The translations under genes were made by a program, and so were the position numbers. The notes below the pieces were generated by a model. It ran no database searches. It saw only the letters and a program-made list of their open reading frames with translations, and had not been told where the DNA came from. Below, in pieces: positions 35,174 through 48,376 of a stretch of DNA of 64,000 bases. Position 1 is the first letter of the stretch, and each line of letters begins with the position of its first letter. This DNA is from Phyto melanocephala (taxonomy: Eukaryota; Arthropoda; Insecta; Diptera; Rhinophoridae), in assembly GCA_941918925.1 (NCBI GenBank), contig OW799237.1, positions 16,225,201 to 16,289,200 of the forward strand, written 5' to 3'.

Positions 35174-35885
35174 ATAGGTACATATAGGTTTTTCATTCCG
35201 TGTGAAATTTCTACAATTTTCATTTCCGACCCCGAAAACTTATAAATAGGAAAGTCGATTAAGCTCTGTCAGTCTGTCAGTCTGTCCGTGTGTATGTTGA
35301 AATCAAATTTTTGAAGCCCCCGACATTGCCTGGATCCGGGTGAGGTACTAAAATATCAGAAATATTCGGGAGTAGATCGGTATTGAAAATTAGAAACATC
35401 GGTACAGAAACAACTGAGATATGAGTAAAAATCCACGGCCACCTCGTTTTTTTTTTAACACACAAACGACATACATACATTCAAATGTGGTATACTTTTA
35501 TATATTATTTACATTTTTATTATTTTTTAAAAAATTTTTTTTTGTATTTAATTTTTTTTTTCCATATTTTTTTATATTTTTTTTAAATTATTTTTAAAAT
35601 TTTTTTTTTATTTTTTTTTAATTTTTTTTTTTTTTATTTTTTTTTAAATTTTTTTTATATATTTTTTTTTATTTTTTTTGTTTTATTGTTTAAAAATTTT
35701 TTTTTTATTTTTTTTTAACACTCATTTATAATTTTACAATGGGATGTTTTTTTATATGCATGTTTTTTATATGTATGTGCGTATATCATATTAATGAGAT
35801 GAATGGTAATACAATTGCTATTGCATGACTACACGTTGTGAAGGGTATATAAGATTCGGCACGGCCGAATAAGCACTCTTACTTG
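35174..35885 (+). mobile_element. Family B INE-1-like element, 5' end missing
   Basis: It begins at CATATAGGTTTTTCATTCCG, within the B 5' region, and continues with GTCAGTCTGTCCGTGTG, CCCCCGACATTGCC, CGGGAGTAGATCGGTATTG, a T-rich tract (about 35520-35720), GCTATTGCATGACTACACG, the hairpin ATTCGGCACGGCCGAAT and CTCTTACTTG (35885). It is more diverged than the 60-kb copies. Confidence 0.85.
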
Positions 35886-38800
35886 TTTTCCTTCTCCTGT
35901 AAAGTTACAATATTTGAGTTAGGGCCTTTCTACCTGTGACGATCGATATATGTATAAATTTTTTACCCATTAAAAAATTATCATAAAATTTCTTTAACTT
36001 AAAAATTTCTTAAATATTTTCCAATGTTCATTTTAAATACAATGTCGGCTCCATCGCCTTACGGAAGGGAAGAAGGAAAGAATTTTTCAATAAATAAATT
36101 CGAACATTTGATAGAATATATCTGTATGTGTGTGTGCGTGTGTGTTTGGGTGTGCAGATATCCATATGTCATCATAAACAAATTTTCGCATAAATGTCAC
36201 GTACATTTAAATTTTCTCTTTTTATTTCCTTTTATTTGATCTGTTTTTTTTTCGATTGGCAATAGAATAAGAGGACAAATTTTTCTGTGAAATATTTTCT
36301 ATTTAAAAGTGGATTAAATATCTGTTTAAATAATAAAGTTTATTTGAAAATTTGATTAAAATTCTTGTTGTTAAGGAATTTAGATGGATTTGTATTTCCT
36401 TTGTGAATTAACTGTTTTTATAGGTTGGATTAAAGGGATTTTTTAGTCATAATAAAAGGTCAGTTCATACAGTTTGAATTGATTAAAGGCGTACAATTAA
36501 TCTACAGCTTAACAGAGTCTTTAAGACCATAATCAAGATAAAGAAAAGTATCGCAAAGGCATAAGATAAAATCTATTATCTTACTAGTAGATGTTGTAGT
36601 TGTGCAAATGGTGGCAAATGCTAATTTTACTTTGACATTTTTAAAGTACACAAAGACCATCAAACACGGTAACAAGGTATCGCTTTATTCCCACAGGAGT
36701 TTGTGTCAGGTCTGGTTCAATTTGAAGCTACCAAAATACTATCAGTATTGCAGCCGTGTGTATTATTAGGTCTCTTAAAAAACTTCATAATATAAACCAG
36801 ACGTCCTCCTTGGGCATGTCACCTTCCCGAAGTGTTTTTCTGTAAGTGCCAGCCGGAAGTACAAAAGTATTTCCAGAACCTCTGGCTATGACAAAGGAGA
36901 ATTTCGTACCTCGTACATAAAGAGACACAGATTTCGGTGTGACTTATTAGTAGAGTAAATTTGGTCGAACGATGGTATCGCACGCTCCAAGACTGATACA
37001 GCATGGATCAATGCTCAATTAGAGCATTCGAAGTGACATCAGTTTTTTGTCTAATGGGGTATAGAAAAATCATAGACCTCGAACTTAAAACAACTAGGGA
37101 GACTCTAATTCCGATGGAGCGCATCAGTCAAATGATAGTAGCAAAGTAGCCGCATTGCGCGCTCGTAGCGGGTGGATGCATGTGCAATAAATCGTGGATA
37201 TCAGTATCTTTACTAATGGAGAACACGAAAATTTCTAAAAGGCTTAAATCGTGATAGACTAAGTATCACAGGGAAACACAAATTAAGTGTGAATGCTATG
37301 GAGGACATCAGTCTTATGAAGCTGCTAGTGGTTACGAAGGAATATATGATTAAGATCGTCGGCAATATGAAAATAAAAAGTTGTTCAAAGCCCTTAAATC
37401 ACACGAACAAGGTGGCCAAATCACAGATACATTTTATAATTCCGTTGCGTTGTATACCAAGTTGCGCCATATTGCTTTAACGATATCTCCTTCAAATTAT
37501 TCGCAATGACATGGGGAATAAAATAGTCACAAATTGTATGCCTATAGCGTTCGCCATTACGATAATGCTGGTATTGATTTCGAAATTAAGGGCAAATGAA
37601 CCAATAAGGACTACACCCCGTAGCAATTGTCTCAGAATTTTACTGAGTCTCTTGAGTAATTTGTTCTCTCTAAAAATTACAATTCTGCTAGTTAACAAGC
37701 TAGAAATGATCCAAATTATTTAAGATTTGACGATAAAAATCTGGTTTAACTCCCACTTGATTCTCATCTGTTTCACCTAACACACAATGAAAATGATGGG
37801 CAGCTGTCTTTTAGTGTTACACTAGTTGATTCTTATACGGATGTATGTTTCAAAGTTTTCCAAGTATGGTCGAGCAGAGACCAAGTTGTTAAGTATAGCC
37901 TCAAATAGATAAATAAGAGTACTTTGTGATACTCTTATCTACGGCAGCGATGACTTTTCAATACGCTCAGTTCGGGTTCGATGTGAAGAAAATTTTTAAA
38001 TAAACAACATGGTCATGAATGAATCCTTGATGTTTTATGCCTTGGCGAACAGAGGGTGAATTTTAGTGAGAAATTTTCACAATTATTAAACGTTGTTATG
38101 GTGTCTGTAACGTTATGGTTCCAATTGCTGAACTTTCCAAATTTTTTTTTATATTCAGCGCTAAGTAGCTTTGATTTTTTCTGAATAAATTAAATGAATA
38201 CAATAGAAAAATTTAATTGCAAGAATCGATTAAGAATGAACAGGGTTGGGACTACGAAATTGTTTTCTGCTTATGGGCTCCGTAATGATTTGAAGCATAT
38301 AGCTTCCCATTTCCTTTCTTGAAGTTCTAAAGAATGTTTGTAGAGCCAATTTAAATTATTGTCTATAATTTTGTTTTGTTTTCTTGTTTAATTAATCCGT
38401 TTTCTTATGTCTGGCTTTTGCTCTGTTGACCTTTTTGTTGCTTCTTTTTACTACATTTTTTGATTATTTTTCCATAAAATAAGCCATTTACATAATATTT
38501 TATTGAAAAACATTTATAAAAGGACACACAATATTGTGTCCAAACTTGTTAAACCAGTCTCTAGTCTCCTTAGCTAATAGTCATATAATAATTAGTTAAA
38601 ATATTTCTTATCTAAAAATAATTACAAATAAAACTTATTTTTGTCCAGTATCTCAATACTAATTCAAAACATACTCAACCAAAATAATATTTAAAAAAAA
38701 AATAATTTTAATTTTTATCTTTATAAGAACTAAGAAATAAAAAGAAAAATATACACAAATATCTAAATCGAAATAATATTATTTTTCTAACAAACAAATG

Positions 38801-39667
38801 CTTAGCAGATACAAGACTTAATCAGTGATAACTAACTAGAGATAGGATAACAAACAATCTAATTACCAACACAAACCAAAAACAAAATAATTTAGTAACG
38901 AAATAGAAAAAAATAAAATAAAAGCCTTAGAATGGCTTAAGGCTGAGACAATTTATGGATCTTAGAAAAAAATCTATGAAATTGATGAAGGATTTACAAC
39001 ATCTCTGCTACTTTTTCATGTTTTTTAAGTACAAGATAGTCGTAGGTTGTCGTAGTAGATGTTTTCTTGTTTTAAGTTAGACATAAATGTGTGTGTGTGT
39101 GTGTGTCTTGAAACGAAAGCAGGAGAAAAAGTTCTTATAAAATAACTACTACGTCTTTATTTATTTGTTTAATCTCTTAACTTGCCGGCATTAGAATTTA
39201 TATTACAAGTAAATATTTATTAAGGGCCGACTATACTTTGAAATTCTAAGTCTCAATTTCATAACTACAACTATAATATTGTACATATTATCACAACTTA
39301 ACAATGCAAATGCCAATAATTTAGGTTATCACAAGATCGAGATTGTTTTCTCTGAGTAACAATAGCGAAGTCTCTGCAAACACAAACCATAGCGTTTTAA
39401 ACTCGTTTTTTGTTCGGTTTTGGTGCTTTTTAAAATTATAAGGTTGACAACGCTGAACGCAGTTTTCTTCTAAAATGGTACAAATTCTATTTGAAAACCA
39501 ACTACATTGACATTTTTTTATTACATTTGAAAAATATTGTACCTTACAGCCAAAATTCTCACGCCCATATAATTTGTATGAAGAAAATCGAAAAACCGTG
39601 ACAGCAATGTATTGCAATCGGACAATCCGATTATAATTTTGGCTGCACTACAACTGTGGTTGTTTTC
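35886..39667. other. Long stretch without a recognised gene; GC-richer part 36640-37740
   Basis: There are GT microsatellites near 36125-36155 and 39090-39107. The section 36640-37740 is less AT-rich than its surroundings and holds several frames of 60-70 codons on both strands (for example 37289-37480 plus, 37492-37698 minus). None shows a domain I recognise. It may be a badly decayed coding element. Around 37917-37990 a frame with RVLCDTLIYGSDDFSIRSV also gave no clear match. Confidence 0.5.
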
Positions 39668-40811
39668 TATACCCTTCACAGAGAGTGTAAATGTATATAT
39701 TGGTTTATATTTCATTTGAAATTTCTACAACATTAATTTCCAAAAACTTATAAATAGAGAAGTCGATTGAGCACTGTCCGGACGTATGTACGTGTGTATG
39801 TTGAAATCAGTTTTTTTGAATCCCTGTCATCACCAAGATCTATACGTGACAGCGGAATATCACAAACATTTGAGAGCAGATCAGTATTAAAAATCAGCTT
39901 AATCGCCTAATAGCTTTCTGAGATATGAGCAAATAAACACGACTGCCTCTGTTTCCCCTCCCCCCCTTATTTTCACCACAAAAATTAAAAATTTTCAGCC
40001 CTTGGATAATTCATAGGCATGCTTGTGACTATTTTTAATTATGCCTACAGAGATATTCGCCAAAAATTTAGGACATATCGCTCGCTAACTAGCAAAGTTA
40101 TAGGCAAAAATTATTTGGAAAATTATATATGTATCTTTTTAAATATATAAAAATTTTTAAGCTTCCAAATAATCTTTAGACAAGTTAAAGACGCGAAATT
40201 ATAAGAAATTTTATAAAAAAATTATTCTTTAGAAAAATTAGTAAATCGGTTTGCAAGTGACTGAGATAAAATCACTAAAATACCACTCAGTCGGTATTTT
40301 TCCATAAATTTTTAAACGAAAATCGTTTTTTTTCAGTGTCTATACCACTAAAAGAGCCAATATGAATATCAGACAAAAGAGCTTGACTAGCAAAATACAG
40401 CCAACTATACAAAAATTAAAAAAATTCAAGATGGCGCCCTAGATTAAATTGGTAATATATGAGTCAGATAAAGTAGTTATGGTTTTTAATCTTTAAACCC
40501 AACAATATTGATATAAAATTAAATGGCTTGGCCAGTAAAATACTGTATTATTTAAAAAAAAATTAAATCCAAGATGGCGTCTAAAACAAAATGTCCGAAA
40601 ATTTATTTTTTAACCCTATCAATATGGGTATTAAATGAAAGGTGGTCTTGACGGGAAATATATAATTAGCTATGCATAAGTTCATAATCAAAGATAACGT
40701 CAAAAATAATAGAGAAAAATAGCGTATAACACGAAATCTTATGTAAGCTACGATGTGGTCATTAAACCAATGTACATGACGGTGAAGGGTACAACATAAC
40801 ACTCTTAGTTG
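39668..40811 (+). mobile_element. Family C INE-1-like element, full length
   Basis: It starts TATACCCTTCACAGAGAGTG and continues with AAAACTTATAAATAGAG, GTCGATTGAGCACTGTCCGG, GTGTGTATGTTGAAATCA, TCAGTATTAAAAATCAGC, and the C-specific blocks AAGATGGCGCCCTAG (about 40429) and AAGATGGCGTC. The end has GACGGTGAAGGGTA, with the hairpin lost, and CTCTTAGTTG (40811). C shares its first 250 bp with B but has a different middle. The minus-strand frame at 39321-39617 lies just upstream and is not part of it. Confidence 0.72.
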
Positions 40812-40952
40812 TCGAATTTCAGACTGTCAATCAATCGACTCTCCTAGTACTTATCTTTCAGAAAATATATAGTTTATGGGTCAGAAATGAATATTGTAGA
40901 AATTACAAGCCCTTAGAAATTACTTATATGTTCACCACAGGTGAAGGGCATA
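40812..40952 (-). mobile_element. Family B fragment, reverse orientation
   Basis: CAGACTGTCAATCAATCGAC, CTTTCAGAAAATATATAG, TTATGGGTCAGAAATGA and the inverse 5' end CACCACAGGTGAAGGGCATA directly abut the 3' end of the C element. It is the first part of a B element of the GGTG-variant type. Confidence 0.72.
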
Positions 40953-42789
40953 AAAACGGTTAAAAGAGCCTATATTTTTTGTGAAAATGGCATGTGTATG
41001 TATTTTTACCTCAGAATCAATTTCCTATTTATTTAAGTTACTTTCATAACACCCTCGAATGTGTAGTATGTGTATTATGAATAGGAAAAATTTATGGTCA
41101 ACACAATTAGTTAATTTAAGGGTCTTATATGTTTATATCTCCACAACAAAATCTCATATAATTTAAGATTTTCTAGAAATGTTTTTTCCGTGCTCTCTTT
41201 CTCTTTCTCACTGTTGTCTCATATTACCAAAAAACATTGGTAATTAAAAATCTTGATAAGAAATTTTTGTTGTGTATAATTCTTTTTCTTATTGCCTCTC
41301 CTTACAAGCGATATTTTAAGATTAACATTTAAGACATTTTATCCAAGTACAGATGTATACATTTTAATATATGAGAATATGAGAAATATACTTTTCACTT
41401 TAGTAGTATTTGGGTGGATTTTTATCTAAAATTAGTTTCGAACGTATGACAGCGCACAAGATAATGAGACAATATGAAAATATTTATTATTTAGTTTTTG
41501 TAGCTCTTAGGCCAAAAATTAACTATAATTTGGCGAAGCTGTAATAGTATAAACAAGCAAACACAGTTGCATGTTTTTATGTATTTGTGGCTAAACAATT
41601 TGTCATGTTTGTTTTAGGTTTATAAAAATTTAACAAAAGTTCACTTTATAAATCGCCAAAGGACATTTACTAAAAGTTGCTTTACAGTTGGAGACACAAG
41701 GCGCCATATTTAAAGGCTTTTAAATTTTGCTGTCAAAAGGAAGTGATTCCCAAAAGTTTAAAGGTCACAAAAATATATACAAAAAAAATTATAAAAACTA
41801 TAGACAAATATGATGAGCTTTTATAAAAATATTCTCATGTTACAAATTTGTGCCAGATTATTTAAGTTTTTTCTAACATTTCACCTGAAACTAATTTAAA
41901 AAGATTCTGCTATTCTTCCCAAAACTGACGTCTGAAAGAAAGTTTTAATGTAAAAAAACAAAATTTTATTGACACTTGACCAAAAACTTTTTGTCACATT
42001 TTTTCTCAACTCCCTTTTGACACAGACAGCTCAACGAATATTTTTATTTTGTATCATAATTTTTTATTACTTAAAGGTCTATGTTGGGGTTTATAAGGTG
42101 TTAATTTGACACCTAAAAATATTCTCTTTTTGATTATTTTCTCATATTCTAGATATTGTTTTACTAACCATTTGCAATAACATTTTATGTCTAAGCTCTT
42201 GGGATTTTCTAGATTCATTGCTGTTGTCTAATTTAGATTTTTTATTGATTTTTTTTTTTATATTTTTTTATTTTTTTTATAAGTTTTTAAAATTTGTTGT
42301 TTTTATTTTAATAGAACTTTGTTAAACATATTAAGTTTCTTTTTTGTTTAAATTTAACTTTTTTAAGAAAATTTTCAATTCCTATTTATCTACTAATAAA
42401 ATTATAGGTAAATCTATAAAAAAAAGGTAATATTGTATCAGATTGCATGTTTGTCTTAATTTTGTTTAAATCTTTATGGAAGATGTAATCCTAAAATCTA
42501 CAATTGGCGTTTTTAATTTTAATGTTGAATATCAAAATGTTAGCTTTTGACTTTGTTTATATAAAAAAAATAATATAAAATACAGGAAGTCTTAAAAGTT
42601 GCATAAGGCTTGAAGAATACAACGAATTTAATCCAACACAATGAATTTCTCGGTAAAAGCTCGCTGTGTAAGTTCGTAGTATAAATCGCAATAAAGACGA
42701 AAGAAAGAAGACCAATAATTTTTGTGAAAATTATAAGAATAACAAATTTAATAATAAAAACTTTTTATCCAGCAAGTGTAGGTACATAG
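40953..42789. other. AT-rich stretch without a recognisable gene
   Basis: No coding similarity, element ends or large repeats are seen. Confidence 0.55.
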
Positions 42790-43470
42790 ATTAAATATTA
42801 AATTAAAATATTAAAAAAAAATAAATATAAAAAAAAACAAATACAAAAAAAAAACAAATTATATATTGAATTTATAGGTATGTGTGTAAAAAAAATAATA
42901 AAAAAAATAAAAACAAAATAAATTAAAAAAATTAATAAAAAAAAAATAATAAATAAAAAATTAAAAAAAATATACACAAAAATAAAAAAAATAAATAAAA
43001 ATAATATAAATAAAAAAAAATAATAACAAATAAAAAGTAAAAAAAATATATAAAAAAAATAAACACAAAAAATTTAAAAAAAATAAATATATAAAAAAAT
43101 ATTTAAAAAATATAAAAAACAGTAAATAAGAAAAATTAAAATATAAAACTTTTGTCTTAACTGGGATTCGAACCTACGTTCATCCAGTTTGTATTGGTGT
43201 GAAAAGAAGAGATGGTCTAGGTTTTTTCATCATATCTCCGTTGTTTATAAAGCAATTTTGCTGATTTTCAATACCGATCATCTCCCGAATATAACTGATA
43301 TTTTGGTTTCTTACACGGGTTTTGAAATTATCTAGGGGCTTCGAAAAGTGCTTAATTTTTCCTCCCTATTTATAAGCTTTCAGAAAATATATACCTTATG
43401 GGGTCGAAAATGAAAATTGTACAAATTTCACACGGGAGGACAAACCCTTACACTCATTGTGAAGGGTATA
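42790..43470 (-). mobile_element. Old family B element with long A-rich tract
   Basis: An A-rich tract (42790-43146, the inverse of the B T-rich tract) leads into AACTGGGATTCGAACCTACG (43156), GATTTTCAATACCGATC, GCTTTCAGAAAATATATACC, TTATGGGGTCG and the inverse 5' end TTGTGAAGGGTATA (43470). The hairpin end is not found. The sequence at 43156 keeps a perfect GGTTCGAATCC on the minus strand, where young B copies have GCATCGAATCC. Confidence 0.75.
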
Positions 43471-44464
43471 AAAACAATTTATATAGTTAACAATTTTGTA
43501 TATTTATTTTTAATGTTGAATATAAAATAAAAATTAAACAACCATAAGCTAAAAAGTTACTTTATTTACAAAAACACTTGAAAACTAAATACAAGCATGG
43601 TCACATTTACTCATTTGGTCATCGTTCGCCGTCATAAGAAATCTAAACAAATGTATTACAGATCAATTCGTAAACTATTAATACATTTTTACATGTTTAT
43701 AGACAAAATTTACTTGAAAAAGTGGTTTTTTTAAGCCTTAAATAAATTAAAAAATTAATTATAAATTTGGTATAATGACAGCTATAACCAATTGGAAACA
43801 ATTATGTTAAACGACAGTACAAGATCACTTAATCATATGTTAGACAAAAACAAAATATAACTTAAAATTGCTGTTAATAGGCCATTTGTATTATTTATTT
43901 TAAAACTAGCTTAATGCTCAATATAAATTATTAAGAACACTATACATTTTTTTTTATAAATATTTTCGATAGCTTAACTGTTTATCCTTGATCTATTCAT
44001 AAAACCTAGCTGTGTCAAATTAGTTTATATGCTGTTTCAATGCATCTTGAAATAATTAAAATGTCCAATACAAATACCGTTGCTAGATAAATATTTATTT
44101 ATAGCGTTTACAGCAGGTTTAATATTTGTATGAATAAACATTATGTTAATATGGAAATAAACTTGTTTATAACCTACACCTCCATTTACGTATAAGCGAT
44201 TTTGTCATAAGATCTTAAAACTGTAACAGAATAGCGTCTGTGACTTCAAGCAAAAGCACAGCATAACTGAGTAACGTCAAATATATTTTTTTTTTTTTTT
44301 GAATTTCTTCTGCTCTTATATGTCGTCGCATTAAAACTACAAAAAAAAAAATTTTTGTTTCTACAAAATGCCTGCAACTTTATAAATATTAATAAGGTAA
44401 CATTAATTGATAAAGTTAGTAACAAAATTAAATGCAAGTAAAACATTTATCGTCAGCCACTATT

Positions 44465-44556
44465 GTGTGACATGGCTAGATAGAATGAAAATCTTGTCGG
44501 ATATATGCGTCCGACGTGGCATAAACCACATAGCCCAGTGTCACACATATGTGTGC
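44465..44556. repeat. Small foldback with an inner hairpin
   Basis: GTGTGACATGGCTA (about 44465) pairs imperfectly with TAGCCCAGTGTCACAC (ending about 44548). Between them GTCGGA and TCCGAC (44496-44515) form a second hairpin. CACACATATGTGTG after the right arm is a palindrome. It may be a MITE remnant; no target duplication could be set. Confidence 0.5.
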
Positions 44557-45051
44557 GACTTGGCAGTCAATGTGTTATTAGTGTTACTATGATTATGGAT
44601 AATTTGCCTTATATGAGCATTTGAGCCATTTAGAAATTTATTAAGTATAATCGCGTTAAGATAAAATATTGTCTAACATTCGATCAATAATTTATGATTT
44701 TTTGAATAAAAAAAGTTTTTATCTCGTTTAACATTTCACTATAGTTTAGGGCATATTTTGGATTCACCAATGTCACAAGCTACAGGTTCGCTTCGACATG
44801 CAAGTAGTGGGAATTTACTTTATTATATAAAAATAAAACACGTATTTCTTAAAGCAGTTGTGATTGTTTAATGAATCGCAATGGAAAAAAAATACCTGTC
44901 AAATGGTCTCATGACTCTAACCACAGGCCATTTTTCTTTTCGTTTAATTTTCCATTCATTTTTCAGGTAAACGTTGCTTATCTCAACGATAACGCGTTGC
45001 ATATTGGAGTTGAACTCAGGAATTTTTCCTGGTTTATTCGCTTAATCCCGA

Positions 45052-45071
45052 GATAAGATAAGATAAGATAA
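45052..45071. repeat. (GATAA)4 microsatellite
   Basis: Four perfect tandem copies of GATAA are present. Each contains a GATA-factor core word, but in isolation this is most simply a microsatellite. Confidence 0.85.
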
Positions 45072-45179
45072 GCACAGAGAAAAAAATCTCACAGCGTAAA
45101 ATATCATAAGCAGTTGCCAGTTGACTTTAAGGTTTATTGAGATAATTTGTTATGGAAATTGTTGCTTCGATAAAATCTA

Positions 45180-46190
45180 AGTAATTCGTAAGTTGTCCAA
45201 ACCTATGCGGTTCAATTGAGGCCGCCAGAATTTCCATATCATATTGCTGTAACGAATGCCGGTTATTCACTGTAATTTAGGCCTCATCTTTAAAAAAGTT
45301 AAGCCCAATTACGCCTACTGACCATAATTCGCACCAGACGTTTGCTCGTTATACGAGCATTTGTTTTCATGGATCGCATACTTAACGATTTTCTGAGCTC
45401 CAAATTCGAAAATTTTATGTATTCACGGAGCTATTCAGATGGAAATGCACGTAGAAAGCGACTTTTCTCGAAAAAATTTACATTTACTTTATAAGTACTT
45501 CTGGTACTTTCCATGGTCTGCAGGTGATGAATTTTGTACCAAATAAGGTATTTTGTTCGCTGCATAGTATTTTGTGAAATTTGAAGTGGAAGTAAGATGC
45601 CCAATTGATATTTTCGGGTTTTCAACGACACTATCCTGAGACAATTCAACAATGCTTTTTAAGAGAAAGTTCGGTACGTTGACGCACAGTAGTCTTAAGG
45701 CTATAATACACGGCTTGTTTTTCACATCTGACTTTAAAATTTGTAAGACATATGTAAATCTATATGTGTGTCAAAATTGTACTTTTACGCTGACTGCTTT
45801 GCAGCAGCAGAGATTTCTGCCAACGACTGATGTCACATGTTTTGACAGAAGAAAAAAGAGCGTACTCTAATTAAAATTTTGTCAGATGTCTCAACACATG
45901 TTTTATTACAGAAGTATTGTTTTAAAGGTAACACACGACATGTTTGTATTAGCAGTGGAGAATTTGACAAGTCAGACGTAAAAAACATGCCGTGTACTAG
46001 CTCCTTTACTGATCATAGCCGACCCAGTTTCTTTCAGTTTTTAGACCACTCTTCGAATGGCTCACACATTAGGTGCACTTACTCGACAAAAAATTCTTCG
46101 AGGTTTCCAAGTGGTCTCAGTATCATTATTAAAATTTGTGTAATAAGTTTTCATAGTTCTTTTGTAAATCGCTCTCTTTAAAATAATCGG
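45180..46190 (-). pseudogene. Mariner-like transposase, broken and split by a MITE
   Basis: On the minus strand, from 46190 down, pieces of the N-terminal HTH region appear (KRNYENLLH near 46140-46170, then a 'KLKETGSA'-like piece near 46000). After the MITE at 45704-45997 come SQDSVVENPKISIGHL (about 45600-45650) and SPADHGKYQKYL (about 45490-45525), matching the second HTH and the 'PADH.KR..' linker. HFHLNSSVNT, FRIWSSEN, VWCELWSVGVIGLNFFKDEA (about 45290-45450) and ITVNNRHS follow, matching the first catalytic region. The last catalytic part is missing. It has many stops and shifts. Relatives are insect mariner-like elements with a DUF4817-type N-terminus. Confidence 0.85.
45704..45997. 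mobile_element. 294-bp MITE inside the mariner-like pseudogene
   Basis: The left end TAATACACGGCTTGTTTTT and the inverse of the right end GTACACGGCATGTTTTTT pair over about 32 bp into a TCTGACTT word. TA flanks both sides (45702-45703 and 45998-45999). Transposase similarity stops at one edge and resumes at the other, which supports insertion. There is no coding sequence of its own. Confidence 0.7.
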
Positions 46191-48376
46191 AATAAATTTA
46201 TGTGACAGTTGCCACTTGCACAAAAAATAGTATTAAATGTAAACTATGCATTCTTACTGAGACAAACTTTAATTAAAGATATATATAAATCACAGGAAAA
46301 GATCAATCTTGTAGGAAATATTATTAATTCACACTTAACTAAAATATAAGACGTATCATACTTATAAAAGTTCTATTTTTATAAATGCCGAATTTGGTAT
46401 TACGGAACATGACATATTTTCGCTGAACGAATTCATCTAACTTTTGGACCTAGTTTGAACTAAATTGTAATATAACATATAAATCAATTTTAGATATTAG
46501 ACAAATTATAAAGAGATTTTTAGCAAAATAAATTTTTCTGTTCAGTTGATTTATATGCTCCTAACCAGCCTATAAGCTGATTTTCATTACCGAGCCTTTC
46601 TTCTATATGTAGAGTATTTTAGTCACATTTTACGCTCCTATATTGCTTAGTTCTAACTCTATTGTGATTTTCACAAACAGACTAACTATTTAAAAAAAAT
46701 ATTTATTTCTGTAACGTTACCTGTAACTCAGCACAACTTGAACTGCAAAATTTTTGTTTTAATTGCCATATTAATAGGTAGTCATTTGTTCTTAAGGTTT
46801 ACTCTCATTTTGTGCCTGACTGCTACTTGAGGAAATATAGTTACTTATTACGTTCATATATAAAATTAAAGTTTTAGTATTAATATTCCCATTACCATGA
46901 TAGTTTTTTGACAAACTTTTTCCTATTAAATAATGTTAACAGCAAAACAATACTTCCTTTAATTAGTCATATGACAGACAATTAAGAGACCCTCTTATAA
47001 AATACAAAAGCATTATAAAACCATTCATAAATTTTCTTCTCAAAAGTCTACAGACATTTATCATTTTACAAAAAAAAAAAAGAAAACTACAACAAATACT
47101 AAACGAGAGAATAGACAAAGTTTTCTGTTGTATTCTTATATTGTCAACACCACTTGAATTGTTTACTTACCTTCATTATTAAAAACATACAAAGATTATA
47201 AAATAAAACCTATTGTTCTTAACAAAAAATTCTCTTTTCACACAAAATTTTATTTGAATTTTCTTTCATTTATTTTTCTTTTTTCAAACAAATATAATTT
47301 GAGTAAAAACTTTTAGTTTTTTTCTTTACAATTCTTTATGTTTTACGTAAGTATAAATTTTATTTACTACAATAAATTTAAATAAATGTTGACATGTATA
47401 ATAAACATAAATTCCATACGGACGAAAAAGTGATATAAGAGAGAGAGAGAGAAAAAAATGATCAACTGGCCAAGTAGACAATTTACTGGTCAGGCAGTTA
47501 GTCAACAAGCCATCCACACAGACGGCTGGACAGTAGACCAGTCATTCAATCAATTAAATCATATACGCGATACAACCGGCAGCAGCTCAAATACATTATT
47601 GAAATGAATTGAATTGAATTGTATTGGTATTGAATTAAAAAGAATTGCCTACATACTCGTAAATACATTTGCTGGCACATAGCAACGTACATACATAAAT
47701 ACTTGCGGGAGGAGGTGTAAGAGAGATTGAGGGTAGGTATGCAAAAAACCGGAAATAGATTCAATGCATTTATTATTTTTGTTGATTTCTTTTGATGATA
47801 TTATAAACGCATCACTTCACACATACAAAAAACTCACAACTAACCCAATACACATTTAATAATGATATTAAACTTTTTGTATAAATACATTTATATTCAA
47901 ATACATATGTATCTGTGTTTGTAAAAAACACAATTTGTTTAAAATTGTTGTTATAATCATAAAATAAAACTCATACACATCATAAACGTGGTTGGTGGTA
48001 TTTATTAAGCCTGATTGAATTGATACATTGAATGCCTAGTGTGTCTGCTTGCTGGTATATTAAAGTAGTCAAACCAAAAATAATAATTATTATAATGTAA
48101 TCAATACAAAAAATAAAAAATCATAGTATGGTCAATAATATATTGAATTGATATTAATTTTGTATGTGAAAGTAATAAGATTATGGTAAAAGGGAGGAAA
48201 GAAAAATATTTCTAAAGTGATTAAAACTTGCAAAAAATAAAATAAAGTGCAAAATTGTTTAAGCAACTTAATTATATGCAAGATAACATCTTTAAGTAGA
48301 AATTTTTATTATATTATTATTTAAATTGCCTTACCATAAACAAATATATTATTATAATTTAAGATTTATTTAACTA
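46191..48376. other. AT-rich stretch without a recognisable gene
   Basis: It contains a (GA)n run near 47440-47453 and GAATT repeats near 47605-47640. The piece 46540-46660 faintly resembles the middle of a B or C element. No gene is seen. Confidence 0.5.

Larger units (their letters stand above)
43471..45179. other. AT-rich stretch with one small foldback, no gene
   Basis: No coding similarity is seen. It contains the foldback at 44465-44556 and a GATAA tandem at 45052-45071. Confidence 0.55.

Noticed and set aside
43150..43180. A tRNA gene, suggested by a perfect B-box
   Set aside because: There is no acceptor stem, anticodon arm or clear A-box, and it belongs to a repeated element.
45652..46181. 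Two plus-strand frames of 72 and 100 codons
   Set aside because: They are antisense to the mariner-like pseudogene and cross the inserted MITE.
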